The notes: a model not told the origin generated them from the letters alone. A stretch of DNA of 6,538 bases from an uncultured Peptococcaceae bacterium (GCA_902492275.1 CABUKW010000156.1:1-6538), one strand, 5' to 3'. Positions 1 to 5,765 are shown, counted from the stretch's first letter. Numbers and translations are program-made.

Positions 1-737
1 GCTTTTTCATTTTTCTCATCACTACCCACTGGCTTGCCGATTTTGCTTGCATCGCCTACCACATCTAAAATATCGTCGGTAATCTGAAAAGCCAAACCTA
101 ACTTACGGGCATACTGAGTCAACGCCGCTAATTGCTCGGCATTGGCTCCACCCAATATCGCACCCATACGCACAGAAGCCTCAATTAAAGCGCCAGTCTT
201 ATGATTGTGAATATAATTTAACAAATCGGCGGTAGGCTTCTCCTGCTCAGAAAGAATATCTACCACTTGACCGCCAATCATCCCAGCTGTGCCGCTAGCT
301 CTGCTCACTTCTTTGATAATTTGCAAAATCTGCGTGCTATTACTTCCATCATCCATATTGCTTAAAATCTCAAAGGCATAGGTAAGCAAGGCATCGCCAG
401 CTAAAATCGCCATGCCCTCACCAAACACCTTATGATTAGTGAGTTTACCCCGCCGATAGTCATCATCATCCATTCCAGGCAAATCATCATGGATTAGCGA
501 GTAGGTGTGAATGCATTCCATAGCACAAGCACCATCCAAAGCTTGCTGCCAAGAACCGCCAACAGCCTCGCAAGCCGCCAGACACAATACTGGACGGAAC
601 CGTTTTCCGCCAGCAAACACACTGTATGCCATGGCCTGGTGAATTACTTCCGGATAAAGGGTTTCTGCAGGCAACAACTGATGCAAACGGGCATCGGTAA
701 CATTGCGCACTTCCGCCATATATGCTTTGATATCCAT
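1..737 (-). CDS. ispA: Farnesyl diphosphate synthase (geranylgeranyl/polyprenyl synthase family), C-terminus outside window
   Basis: This is a cytosolic trans-isoprenyl diphosphate synthase that condenses isopentenyl diphosphate with allylic diphosphates to make the C15 precursor of undecaprenyl and quinone side chains. I translated it by hand: 245 complete codons, open at the left edge, against about 290-300 aa for the family, so roughly 50 residues are missing. Seen motifs are GGKRFRP (residues 43-49, substrate binding), the first aspartate-rich motif DDLPGMDDDD (84-93, the bacterial type with two extra residues), and the second motif DDILD (221-225). Y79 and S80 precede the first motif, as is usual in farnesyl synthases. 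The ATG at 735-737 is preceded by AAGGAGGT (745-752) at 8 bases. An ATG five bases upstream is in another frame. It is the last visible gene of the asp23-nusB-xseA-xseB-ispA operon, 40 bases after xseB. Confidence 0.95.
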   Translation of the reverse strand, partial: MDIKAYMAEVRNVTDARLHQLLPAETLYPEVIHQAMAYSVFAGGKRFRPVLCLAACEAVGGSWQQALDGACAMECIHTYSLIHDDLPGMDDDDYRRGKLTNHKVFGEGMAILAGDALLTYAFEILSNMDDGSNSTQILQIIKEVSRASGTAGMIGGQVVDILSEQEKPTADLLNYIHNHKTGALIEASVRMGAILGGANAEQLAALTQYARKLGLAFQITDDILDVVGDASKIGKPVGSDEKNEK

Positions 738-759
738 ACCATCAAACCTCCTTCGCGCC

Positions 760-778
760 AAAGGCATTGTCAGCCTTT
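760..778. repeat. Small intercistronic hairpin between xseB and ispA
   Basis: AAAGGC (760-765) and GCCTTT (773-778) form a 6-bp stem with a 7-base loop that touches the xseB stop codon. No T run follows on the minus strand, so it is not an obvious terminator for the operon. It could affect mRNA stability or partly attenuate ispA, or be chance. Confidence 0.35.
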
Positions 779-996
779 TACTGCGGCAGTTCCCAGTCCA
801 CAAATTCCTCGCCGCGCAAAATTTTCAATTTTCCTTCTGCTGCCGTCAACCTGGCCTGGCAGATTTTGATATATTCCAGACCATCTTGAAAACAACTGAT
901 AGCTTCTTCCAAAGGCAAATCACCGCTGTCTAAATGGCGCAATACCTGCTCTAATTGTTCCATTGCCTGTTCATAGCTTACTTCTTTTTCATCCAT
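778..996 (-). CDS. xseB: Exodeoxyribonuclease VII small subunit
   Basis: This is the small helical subunit of exonuclease VII, several copies of which assemble on XseA. The enzyme cuts single-stranded DNA to oligonucleotides. The protein is 72 aa, a normal family length, with the typical pattern SYEQAMEQLEQVL...LDSGDLPLEEAI...F..G near residues 7-40 and a charged helical C-terminus. I chose the ATG at 994-996 because AAGGAGG lies 7 bases upstream; the open frame continues 11 codons further up but without a better site. The start overlaps the end of xseA by 19 bases, which suggests translational coupling and balanced subunit synthesis. Confidence 0.94.
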   Translation of the reverse strand: MDEKEVSYEQAMEQLEQVLRHLDSGDLPLEEAISCFQDGLEYIKICQARLTAAEGKLKILRGEEFVDWELPQ

Positions 997-2204
997 GTAT
1001 CTTCCTCCTTGCCAGTCACTTCGCCCCACAAGCGTCCTTGCTCCAGCACAACAGTAAATTTATCTCCTAATGCCAATTGACTGGCCTGCCGCACAACTTG
1101 CCCTCTATCATCTTCACACAGCGCATAGCCACGGCTCAACACCTGCAATGGACTCAACGCATGCAACTGCTCTGCACTGGCTGACAACTGCTGCCGTTTC
1201 TGCTGCAACAATCGCTGCAAAATCTGCTGCAGCCGTTCTGTGCGCTCATCCAGCAATTGCTGCCGGTCCTGCCACAATAATTCCGGCTTCTGCAACAACC
1301 GATGCTGCGCTAAATGCTCCAGCCGCAATTTTTTCTGCTGCAAATAGCTGTTATAACGCTGCTGTAAGGTACGCTGCCGCAAAAATAAGTCCTGCTGTAA
1401 CTGTTCCATTACCGGAACAGCCAGCTCTGCAGCCATAGACGGAGTGGCGGCCCGTATATCAGCAGCAAAATCAGCCAATGTAAAATCGGTTTCATGGCCC
1501 ACTGCGCTGATAATCGGAACCGGACTTTGCACAATTTTCCGCACCACAGCCTCTTCATTGAAGCACCATAATTCTTCCAGCGAACCGCCGCCCCGCCCAG
1601 TAATAATGACATCTAAATCCATCTGATACAATCTATCCAGCGATTGGCAAATAGAAACAACCCCTTCTTTTCCCTGCACAATAGCCGGCACTAAATAAAT
1701 GGCAATTGATGGATTACGGCGACGCAAAATAGAAACCATATCGCGAATGGCCGCACCAGTCGGAGAAGTTACAATGCCTATTTTTCTGGGCAAAAAGGGG
1801 AGTTTCCGTTTGCGGCTTTCCGCAAACAAGCCTTCTGCCAATAGCTTGGCTTTTAATTTCTCATAGGCCGCATGCAGCGCACCGGCACCGGCTTCCAACA
1901 TCTGCTCCACATAAAGCTGATAAACGCCGTCTCGTTCATACACCGACACATAACCCGAGGCAAACACCTCCATGCCATGACAAGGCGCAAACTGTAGCTG
2001 CTGGGCATTGCTGCGGAACATCACGCATTTGATACTACCTGTCTTATCCTTCAAAGAAAAATACATATGACCGGAGCTGTGATGGGTGAAATTTGAGATT
2101 TCACCACGCACCAGCACATTACTCATACGGCCATCTCGTTGCAGTAAACTTTTTATATAATTGTTAATATCGCCGACACTCAGAATTTCTCTTTGCATCT
2201 GCAT
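978..2204 (-). CDS. xseA: Exodeoxyribonuclease VII large subunit
   Basis: This is the catalytic subunit of exonuclease VII, a cytosolic single-strand-specific nuclease used in mismatch and recombination repair. It is 408 aa, close to the family norm. The N-terminal OB-fold spans about residues 6-100 (RGEISNF 33-39, FSLKD 49-53). The nuclease core carries TSPTGAAIRD (146-155), GRGGGS (203-208) and GHETDFTLAD (236-245). A long coiled-coil follows (about 266-342) and is strikingly glutamine-rich, about 20 Q in 75 residues. The conserved tail LSPLQVLSRGYAL sits at 350-362. Two ATGs are possible: residue 1 has AGGTGA (2209-2214) only 4 bases upstream, and residue 3 has it at 10 bases. The start lies 12 bases after the nusB stop. 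Confidence 0.96.
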   Translation of the reverse strand: MQMQREILSVGDINNYIKSLLQRDGRMSNVLVRGEISNFTHHSSGHMYFSLKDKTGSIKCVMFRSNAQQLQFAPCHGMEVFASGYVSVYERDGVYQLYVEQMLEAGAGALHAAYEKLKAKLLAEGLFAESRKRKLPFLPRKIGIVTSPTGAAIRDMVSILRRRNPSIAIYLVPAIVQGKEGVVSICQSLDRLYQMDLDVIITGRGGGSLEELWCFNEEAVVRKIVQSPVPIISAVGHETDFTLADFAADIRAATPSMAAELAVPVMEQLQQDLFLRQRTLQQRYNSYLQQKKLRLEHLAQHRLLQKPELLWQDRQQLLDERTERLQQILQRLLQQKRQQLSASAEQLHALSPLQVLSRGYALCEDDRGQVVRQASQLALGDKFTVVLEQGRLWGEVTGKEEDTWMKKK

Positions 2205-2216
2205 GCTATCACCTGC

Positions 2217-2759
2217 TTATTTAGCCAAAATTTTGCCGTGCAGCAAAGCGTCAGCCTCTTCCGCTGTCACTTCCCGCTCTATTATCTGCGGCTCTGTTTG
2301 CGGCAGCGCTGGCTCCTCAGCCATTACTTCCCGGGCAGCTTCAGTCACCAACTCTGAACGTTTCTCTTCGTTTTTCAAAACCTTATCCAAAATACTGTTA
2401 ACAAAGGCCGATGATTCCTGTTTTCCATAAATCTTCGCCAACTCCAGTACCTCATTAATAGCCCCTTTCGGTGAAATATGAGCACTGTACAGCATTTCAT
2501 ATACAGCCAACCGCAGCAAATTGCGGTCCACACTCATCATCCGCTCTACATGCCAGCCCACTGTATTGCGCTGAATAATCCCGTCAATTTCCGTTAAATG
2601 TTCTTCTACAGCTCGTACCAGTTCCTGACAAAATGCTCGCTCCCGCTGCGTTAAACCGTCATTTTCCATAGTACAGCGCAAAGCTGTTTCCAAATCATTT
2701 TTGCCCATATCAATTTGATATATAATTTTAAATGCTGTTTCTCGGCTTTGATGTCTCAC
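2217..2759 (-). CDS. nusB: Transcription antitermination factor NusB
   Basis: NusB pairs with NusE (ribosomal protein S10) on boxA RNA and supports antitermination and rRNA synthesis. The family fold covers about residues 1-135: the N-terminal RHQSRE (2-7), SVDRNLLRLAVYEML (76-90), the INEVLELAKIYG helix (101-112) and SSAFVNSILDKV (116-127). The protein is 180 aa; most NusB proteins are 130-150 aa. The extra 45 or so residues form an acidic tail (many E and A, ending ALLHGKILAK) of unknown role. The start is GTG at 2757-2759, preceded by GAGGTG with a 6-base gap. That ribosome binding site lies inside the end of asp23, and the genes are only 3 bases apart, so coupling is likely. Confidence 0.95.
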   Translation of the reverse strand: MRHQSRETAFKIIYQIDMGKNDLETALRCTMENDGLTQRERAFCQELVRAVEEHLTEIDGIIQRNTVGWHVERMMSVDRNLLRLAVYEMLYSAHISPKGAINEVLELAKIYGKQESSAFVNSILDKVLKNEEKRSELVTEAAREVMAEEPALPQTEPQIIEREVTAEEADALLHGKILAK

Positions 2760-2762
2760 ACT

Positions 2763-3188
2763 TTACACCTCTGTTTCTTCTTTTTCTGCGTCATCTTCTA
2801 CAGACTCTGTACGTCCAAAGGAAATACCCTGCACATAAATGTTGACCTCTTTTACGTTTAGTCCTGTCATCGTCTGTACCGTATCCCGTACTTCATTTTG
2901 GATTTCCAGTGCCAGTTTGGGAATTCTTATCCCATATTCTACAAAAATATTTAAGGCAACCACTACATTTTGCTCTGTGATTTCCACCTTAACCCCTTTG
3001 GTCAGATTTTTCTTGCCTAATTTTTCTGTCAGACCAGAAGCCATACTGCCTGACATCGCTGCCACACCTTTAATCTGCGCCGCTGCCAGGCTGACAATAC
3101 TAGCCACCGCTTCTTCAGCAATCTTGATGCTGCCATAAGCATTGGTAGTTTCGCCCGCTTCATATTCCTGGTTTTTATTTTCAGGCAT
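2763..3188 (-). CDS. Asp23/Gls24 family protein (YqhY-like)
   Basis: This is a 141-aa member of the Asp23/Gls24 (DUF322) family. In Bacillus the paralogue at this place, YqhY, is linked to control of fatty acid synthesis near the acetyl-CoA carboxylase genes; others are cell-envelope stress proteins. The family pattern is visible: YGSIKIAEEAVASIVSLAA (18-36), a mid segment GVKVEITEQNVVVALNIFVEYG (about 65-86), IPKLALEIQNEVRDTV (88-103) and MTGLNVKEVNIYVQGI (106-121), then a short acidic tail. It has no signal peptide or membrane segment. The ATG at 3186-3188 has AGGGGGA (3194-3200) 5 bases upstream. It is the first gene of the operon and has its own promoter. The exact role here is not known. 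Confidence 0.92.
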   Translation of the reverse strand: MPENKNQEYEAGETTNAYGSIKIAEEAVASIVSLAAAQIKGVAAMSGSMASGLTEKLGKKNLTKGVKVEITEQNVVVALNIFVEYGIRIPKLALEIQNEVRDTVQTMTGLNVKEVNIYVQGISFGRTESVEDDAEKEETEV

Positions 3189-3226
3189 ATTCTTCCCCCT
3201 AACTGTCCCAAATTAATACTCTCTTA

Positions 3227-3254
3227 AGTATAACAGGATTTCTATAAAATTCAA
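3227..3254 (-). promoter_or_regulatory. SigA-type promoter with extended -10 for the asp23-nusB-xseAB-ispA operon
   Basis: On the minus strand TTGAAT (3249-3254, 4 of 6 to consensus) lies 16 bases before TATACT (3227-3232, 5 of 6), and TG sits one base upstream of the -10 (TGTTATACT). It is between the terminator of the spoIIIAH-like gene and the asp23 start, with about 30 bases of leader. So the housekeeping operon can be expressed independently of spoIIIAH. Confidence 0.75.
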
Positions 3255-3278
3255 ACTGCTTTTGCATAATTTCTGCAT

Positions 3279-3331
3279 AAAAAAATCAGAAAGAGATGGA
3301 CAGCTTTAAATGGCTGTTTCTCTCTTTCTGA
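3279..3331 (-). terminator. Intrinsic terminator after the spoIIIAH-like gene
   Basis: Read on the minus strand, TCAGAAAGAGA and ACAGC pair with their complements across an inner 3-base mismatch. This gives a stem of about 16 pairs (arms 3286-3304 and 3313-3331), followed at once by seven T (3279-3285). It lies about 75 bases after the spoIIIAH-like stop and before the asp23 promoter, so it insulates the two transcription units. Confidence 0.85.
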
Positions 3332-3355
3332 AGTTTATTTTCGACTCTTTTTCTT

Positions 3356-3394
3356 TCTCTGCACTAGCTTCTAAGCGCAGCATATATGCAGAGA
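3356..3394. repeat. 8-bp inverted repeat just downstream of the spoIIIAH-like stop
   Basis: TCTCTGCA (3356-3363) and TGCAGAGA (3387-3394) are perfect complements with a 23-base loop, starting 11 bases after the spoIIIAH-like stop codon. A-rich rather than T-rich sequence follows on the transcribed strand, so it is not itself a terminator. It may be a 3'-UTR stability hairpin preceding the true terminator. Confidence 0.45.
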
Positions 3395-3405
3395 TTTCTT
3401 TATAT

Positions 3406-4014
3406 TTATGCGCCACTTCCGGAATTTTCCGTTTTTTCTTCTAACGGCACCAAAATGATTTGCTCCGGTAAATAATCGGTATTGCGCTGCACTAAATCAT
3501 AAATTTTTTCATATTGACTGGACAACGCATCGCCATCCACAATGATATTGGCCTGCGTCTTACTTAATACCACCAGACAATGGTCGATGCCTTTGGCCTT
3601 TAACAGTAATTCTAGGCGCTGCTCCTGATATTGAAGCACCTCATAGGCTTTTAGACATTGCTGTTTTTCATCAAACTCCAAAACAGCCAGCCCATCTTGT
3701 AGCTGAGTCCAACTGCGGTCCCGTTCCATACGCAATGTAGCAAGGCGATTTTCCAAATCAGCTGCCAATGTTTCTGGTGCTGCCTGTGCTTCTGCGAAAT
3801 CTGAAAATAATCCGGCTTCTGTTGCAGCCTGCATCTGCTCAGCAGTATATTGCTGCTCCCAATCTGCATCGTTGACTGCAGGTTGTCCTAAAGTTGCCGT
3901 AGCCTCCTGTTCCGACATAGTGCCATAAACCAAATTCCAGATAATCCCCACAGCAAATAACGCCACGCAAAGAGCAATTATCAATACCCGAACAGCTTTT
4001 ATAAACTCATTCAT
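3406..4014 (-). CDS. SpoIIIAH-like membrane-anchored protein
   Basis: In spore formers SpoIIIAH sits in the mother-cell membrane and binds forespore SpoIIQ, forming the channel between the two cells. The sequence shows a short cytosolic start, one membrane helix (about residues 5-29, VLIIALCVALFAVGIIWNLV) and an acidic, helical external part. The C-terminal ring-building-like domain includes LLLKAKGIDHCLVVLS (about 137-152) and ANIIVDGD (155-162). At 202 aa the length is normal. I chose ATG at 4012-4014; a TTG one codon upstream is equally possible, since GAGGAG (4024-4029) is 9 bases from the ATG and 6 from the TTG. No spoIIIAG or other spoIIIA gene lies upstream, where an insertion sequence and phage-like DNA are found instead. 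Identification is by gene order and overall architecture. Confidence 0.8.
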   Translation of the reverse strand: MNEFIKAVRVLIIALCVALFAVGIIWNLVYGTMSEQEATATLGQPAVNDADWEQQYTAEQMQAATEAGLFSDFAEAQAAPETLAADLENRLATLRMERDRSWTQLQDGLAVLEFDEKQQCLKAYEVLQYQEQRLELLLKAKGIDHCLVVLSKTQANIIVDGDALSSQYEKIYDLVQRNTDYLPEQIILVPLEEKTENSGSGA

Positions 4015-4033
4015 CAATCAACGCTCCTCGTAT

Positions 4034-4079
4034 AATAAGTTTGTAAGCAAAAAAACAGCTTACAGACTTATTCTTTTTT
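4034..4079 (+). terminator. Terminator-like hairpin beside the IS left end
   Basis: The arms 4034-4048 (AATAAGTTTGTAAGC) and 4058-4072 (GCTTACAGACTTATT) form a 15-bp stem with one G-U pair in the plus-strand RNA. The loop is A-rich, and CTTTTTT (4073-4079) follows. The G-U becomes an A-C mismatch on the minus strand, so a plus-strand terminator is favoured. However, no plus-strand gene ends here in the present arrangement. It lies 5 bases upstream of the spoIIIAH-like ribosome binding site, so it is also in that gene's leader. Part of the T run probably belongs to the inserted element. Confidence 0.5.
4071..4077 (+). repeat. TTCTTTT copy at the left end of the IS110 element
   Basis: TTCTTTT here and at 5759-5765 are the only clear matching sequences at the two proposed ends of the element. 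The shared CT (4073-4074 and 5761-5762) is the candidate core dinucleotide. IS110-type recombination leaves a core copy at each end instead of a duplicated target site. Confidence 0.5.
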
Positions 4080-4082
4080 GAT

Positions 4083-4158
4083 TAGACAGAAGGATAATTC
4101 TAAACATCCTTTCCGAAGATTCTTCTTCAATCATGCTGGTTCATCCATTCTCTGTCTA
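4083..4158 (+). other. Structured first part of the IS leader (three-way-junction-like)
   Basis: TAGACAGA (4083-4090) pairs with TCTGTCTA (4151-4158). Inside are two hairpins: AGGAT/ATCCT (4091-4095 and 4106-4110), stacked directly on the outer stem, and GAAGA/TCTTC (4115-4119 and 4124-4128). No open frame here looks real. A GATAAT at 4093-4098 could serve as a -10 box for bridge RNA transcription after circularisation joins the two ends, but I see no good -35. Confidence 0.35.
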
Positions 4159-4199
4159 TTGGTTAATAAGTTACTTTATAGTCATGGTCCCAGATGTTA

Positions 4200-4261
4200 C
4201 AATAAGTTCTATAAGAACTGTAGCTATGGTTATTGCTTCATCGCTCCTGCAAAGCGTTTGC
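4200..4261 (+). other. Hairpins in the middle of the IS leader
   Basis: CAATAA (4200-4205) and TTATTG (4230-4235) bracket the perfect hairpin AGTTC-TATAA-GAACT (about 4205-4219). GCAAA-GCG-TTTGC (4249-4261) is a second small hairpin. They lie just 5' of the bridge RNA core and may be part of a longer RNA. No protein-coding signal is visible. Confidence 0.35.
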
Positions 4262-4288
4262 TATTGCCAAGAATGCATGCAACCCTAA

Positions 4289-4395
4289 TGCTACGCTAAG
4301 ACTTATTACACAAATGCTGCATCCTGGTATCTAGCCACCAGCAGGGTATTTCTGCCAGGTAATGCTCATAACGCGAGGTTTAGGGCAGCGTAGTG
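4289..4395 (+). other. Target-binding loop of the bridge RNA
   Basis: The outer stem 4289-4297 with 4387-4395 has 9 pairs, two of them G-U. The inner stem GCAT-CCTGG (4319-4327) pairs with CCAGG-TA-ATGC (4355-4365), leaving a 2-base bulge, and is capped by a small CAG/CTG hairpin. Between them lie two unpaired strands of exactly 21 bases each. The 5' strand holds AGACTTATT (4299-4307), identical to left-flank DNA 4064-4072 (candidate left target guide). The 3' strand holds GGTTTAGGG (4377-4385), which pairs with right-flank DNA TTTTAGACC (5762-5770) using five Watson-Crick and four G-T/U-G pairs (candidate right target guide). Confidence 0.6.
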
Positions 4396-4406
4396 ATCTG
4401 GGATAA

Positions 4407-4444
4407 GCCATGATTACTCTTCTTCATTTTTATCGAAAGGTGGT
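4407..4444 (+). other. Putative donor-binding loop of the bridge RNA
   Basis: GCCA (4407-4410) can pair with TGGT (4441-4444), and GATC (4395-4398) with GATC (4448-4451), enclosing 30 bases. TTACTCTTCTT (4414-4424) matches element right-end DNA TTACGTTTCTT (5753-5763) at 9 of 11 positions, including the CT (candidate left donor guide). ATCGAAAGG (4432-4440) pairs with element left-end DNA TTTTTTGAT (4074-4082), with three G-T pairs (candidate right donor guide). The stem is weak, and GATAA/TTATC (4402-4406 with 4430-4434) is a competing fold, so this loop is less certain than the first. Confidence 0.42.
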
Positions 4445-4452
4445 GACGATCC

Positions 4453-5733
4453 GTGAAAGAACATATTGATTACCTCTCAACACTGTTTGTGGGCATTGAC
4501 ATTGCATCCCGTATCCATGTTGTTTCTGCACTTGATTTCCATGAGAAGTTCTACATCAAGATGAAACCAGTAGAAAACACTCAGGAAGGTGCAGCTCTTA
4601 TTGAACAGATGATTGCTGATGTATTAGAGCACAACCATACATTCAAATACGTTGTTATCGGTATGGAAGCCACTGGTTTCTATGGTGTCCATCTGGCTAA
4701 TTATCTTTCTGCCAGTGACCTGCTCGCACCATTCTCTGTCAGGGTTTTCTGCCTCAATCCAAAGGAAGTTAAGAACTACAAGAAGTCCTTTAACGACATC
4801 GGAAAGAATGATGGCATAGATTCCTATGTGATTGCTGATTTTGCCCGTGTAGGACGTATTGCAATAAAACCCTGGCGCGGCTCCCAATACCTTGCCCTCC
4901 AGCGGCTTACCAGACACCGTACGCATATCACTGAATGTATCGCAAGAGAAAAAACTTACATGCTTAACAACATTTATCTCAAGTTCAGTGAATACGCATT
5001 GCTTCGTGATGGTCAACATCCATTCGCTGACAAATATGGTGCCACAGCCGAAGCCATTCTTACTGAGTACACAACGAATGAAGATATTGTAAACTCATCA
5101 GTAGAAGACCTCGTCGCTTTTATTAACTCTAAAAGCAAAGGCCGTATTGCTGACCCAGAAGAAACAGCAAAAATCTTACAGGCTGCAGCCCGCAACTCAT
5201 ACCGGCTTGATAAATGCCTCTATGAGCCGCTTACTATCTCAATCGCTTCTTCATTTAACTGTATCAGTTCCTTTGAGAAAGAACTGAAAGCGATTGATAA
5301 AGCAATCCTTCAAACAGTTCAGGGACTAAACCCTGACGAGTACACTGTACTGAATTCCATTCCCGGAATCGGTAAGGTTTATTCAGCCGGTATCTTAGCC
5401 GAAATGGGTTCCATTAAGGCTTTTCCGAATGCCAATGCTCTCGCAAAATACTGCGGTATCGTTTGGAACGATAATGACTCTGGCGACTTCGTAGCGGAGG
5501 ACAAACACATGAGCAAAGCTGGCAACAGATATCTGCGCTACTACATCATAGAAGCTACCGGAAGCGTAATAAGACACTGCCCCGAATACAAAGCCTTCTA
5601 TGACAAGAAATATGCTGAAACAAGAAACCATCAGCATAAACGAGCACTCGCGTTGACTTCCCGTAAATTTATACGTCTGCTCTTCGGTCTGCTGGACAAG
5701 GGCCAACTCTACTCTCCGGAAAAGAGTAGGTAA
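4453..5733 (+). CDS. IS110-family RNA-guided recombinase (transposase)
   Basis: The protein cuts and rejoins DNA of the IS and its target in a complex with the bridge RNA. It is 426 aa. The N-terminal RuvC-like DEDD domain shows D16 (VGIDIA), E72 (GMEATG) and D120/D123 (KNDGIDSYVIADF). A helical middle region follows. The C-terminal Transposase_20 domain shows PGIG (304-307) and CGIVWNDNDSGDF, with the likely nucleophile S343, then MSKAGNRYLRYY. The start is GTG at 4453-4455, preceded by AAAGGTGGTGA (4436-4446) with a 6-base gap, nearly perfect for 16S rRNA pairing. That site overlaps the candidate right donor guide. All key residues are present and no frameshift is seen. It runs opposite to the housekeeping genes. 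Confidence 0.95.
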   Translation: MKEHIDYLSTLFVGIDIASRIHVVSALDFHEKFYIKMKPVENTQEGAALIEQMIADVLEHNHTFKYVVIGMEATGFYGVHLANYLSASDLLAPFSVRVFCLNPKEVKNYKKSFNDIGKNDGIDSYVIADFARVGRIAIKPWRGSQYLALQRLTRHRTHITECIAREKTYMLNNIYLKFSEYALLRDGQHPFADKYGATAEAILTEYTTNEDIVNSSVEDLVAFINSKSKGRIADPEETAKILQAAARNSYRLDKCLYEPLTISIASSFNCISSFEKELKAIDKAILQTVQGLNPDEYTVLNSIPGIGKVYSAGILAEMGSIKAFPNANALAKYCGIVWNDNDSGDFVAEDKHMSKAGNRYLRYYIIEATGSVIRHCPEYKAFYDKKYAETRNHQHKRALALTSRKFIRLLFGLLDKGQLYSPEKSR

Positions 5734-5758
5734 TCCACACCATATATCGAACTTACGT

Positions 5759-5765
5759 TTCTTTT
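5759..5765 (+). repeat. TTCTTTT copy at the right end of the IS110 element
   Basis: This is the partner of the copy at 4071-4077. It lies 25 bases after the recombinase stop codon and contains the second CT of the proposed core (5761-5762). Beyond it begins the target-side DNA. Confidence 0.5.

Larger units (their letters stand above)
4284..4452 (+). ncRNA. Probable IS110 bridge RNA (target- and donor-specifying guide RNA)
   Basis: IS110-group elements carry in their left end a non-coding RNA with two internal loops. One pairs with the target DNA and the other with the element's own joined ends, guiding the recombinase. This stretch lies directly upstream of the recombinase gene, has no credible open frame, and folds into one large loop (4289-4395) and a smaller one (about 4407-4444). 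Segments in each loop match DNA at the element boundaries, as described in the two loop entries. The 5' end is uncertain, and the transcript could start in the structured leader as far up as about 4090. The 3' end may run into the start of the gene. Identification is from family knowledge and hand folding. Confidence 0.65.
4073..5762 (+). mobile_element. IS110-family insertion sequence with bridge-RNA leader
   Basis: The element is about 1.69 kb: a leader of about 380 bases, one recombinase gene (4453-5733) and only about 30 bases after the stop codon. A long 5' and short 3' non-coding end, with no terminal inverted repeats, fits the IS110 subgroup that encodes its bridge RNA upstream of the gene, not the IS1111 subgroup. 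I placed the ends using four agreeing clues: matching TTCTTTT at both ends, the left-target guide equal to 4064-4072, the right-target guide pairing with 5762-5770, and the donor guides fitting 5753-5763 and 4074-4082. The ends may be off by a few bases. Both gene and RNA look intact, so it may be active. Confidence 0.72.

Noticed and set aside
507..1626. Plus-strand open frames of 60-122 codons
   Set aside because: They are antisense to ispA, xseB and xseA, whose motifs are clear, and their low-complexity A/H/T-rich content mirrors the glutamine-rich xseA tract.
4083..4158. tRNA-like fold (76 bases, paired ends, GGTTCATCC like a T loop)
   Set aside because: The inner hairpins do not give a D loop with GG, a 7-base anticodon loop or a paired T stem, and no CCA follows.
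4078..4299. 73-codon plus-strand frame in the IS leader
   Set aside because: It has no ribosome binding site and an odd composition, and it covers the structured leader and part of the target-binding loop; RNA structure explains the region better.
4624..5706. Minus-strand open frames of 60-131 codons inside the recombinase gene
   Set aside because: Shadows of the recombinase reading frame, with no motifs or ribosome binding sites.
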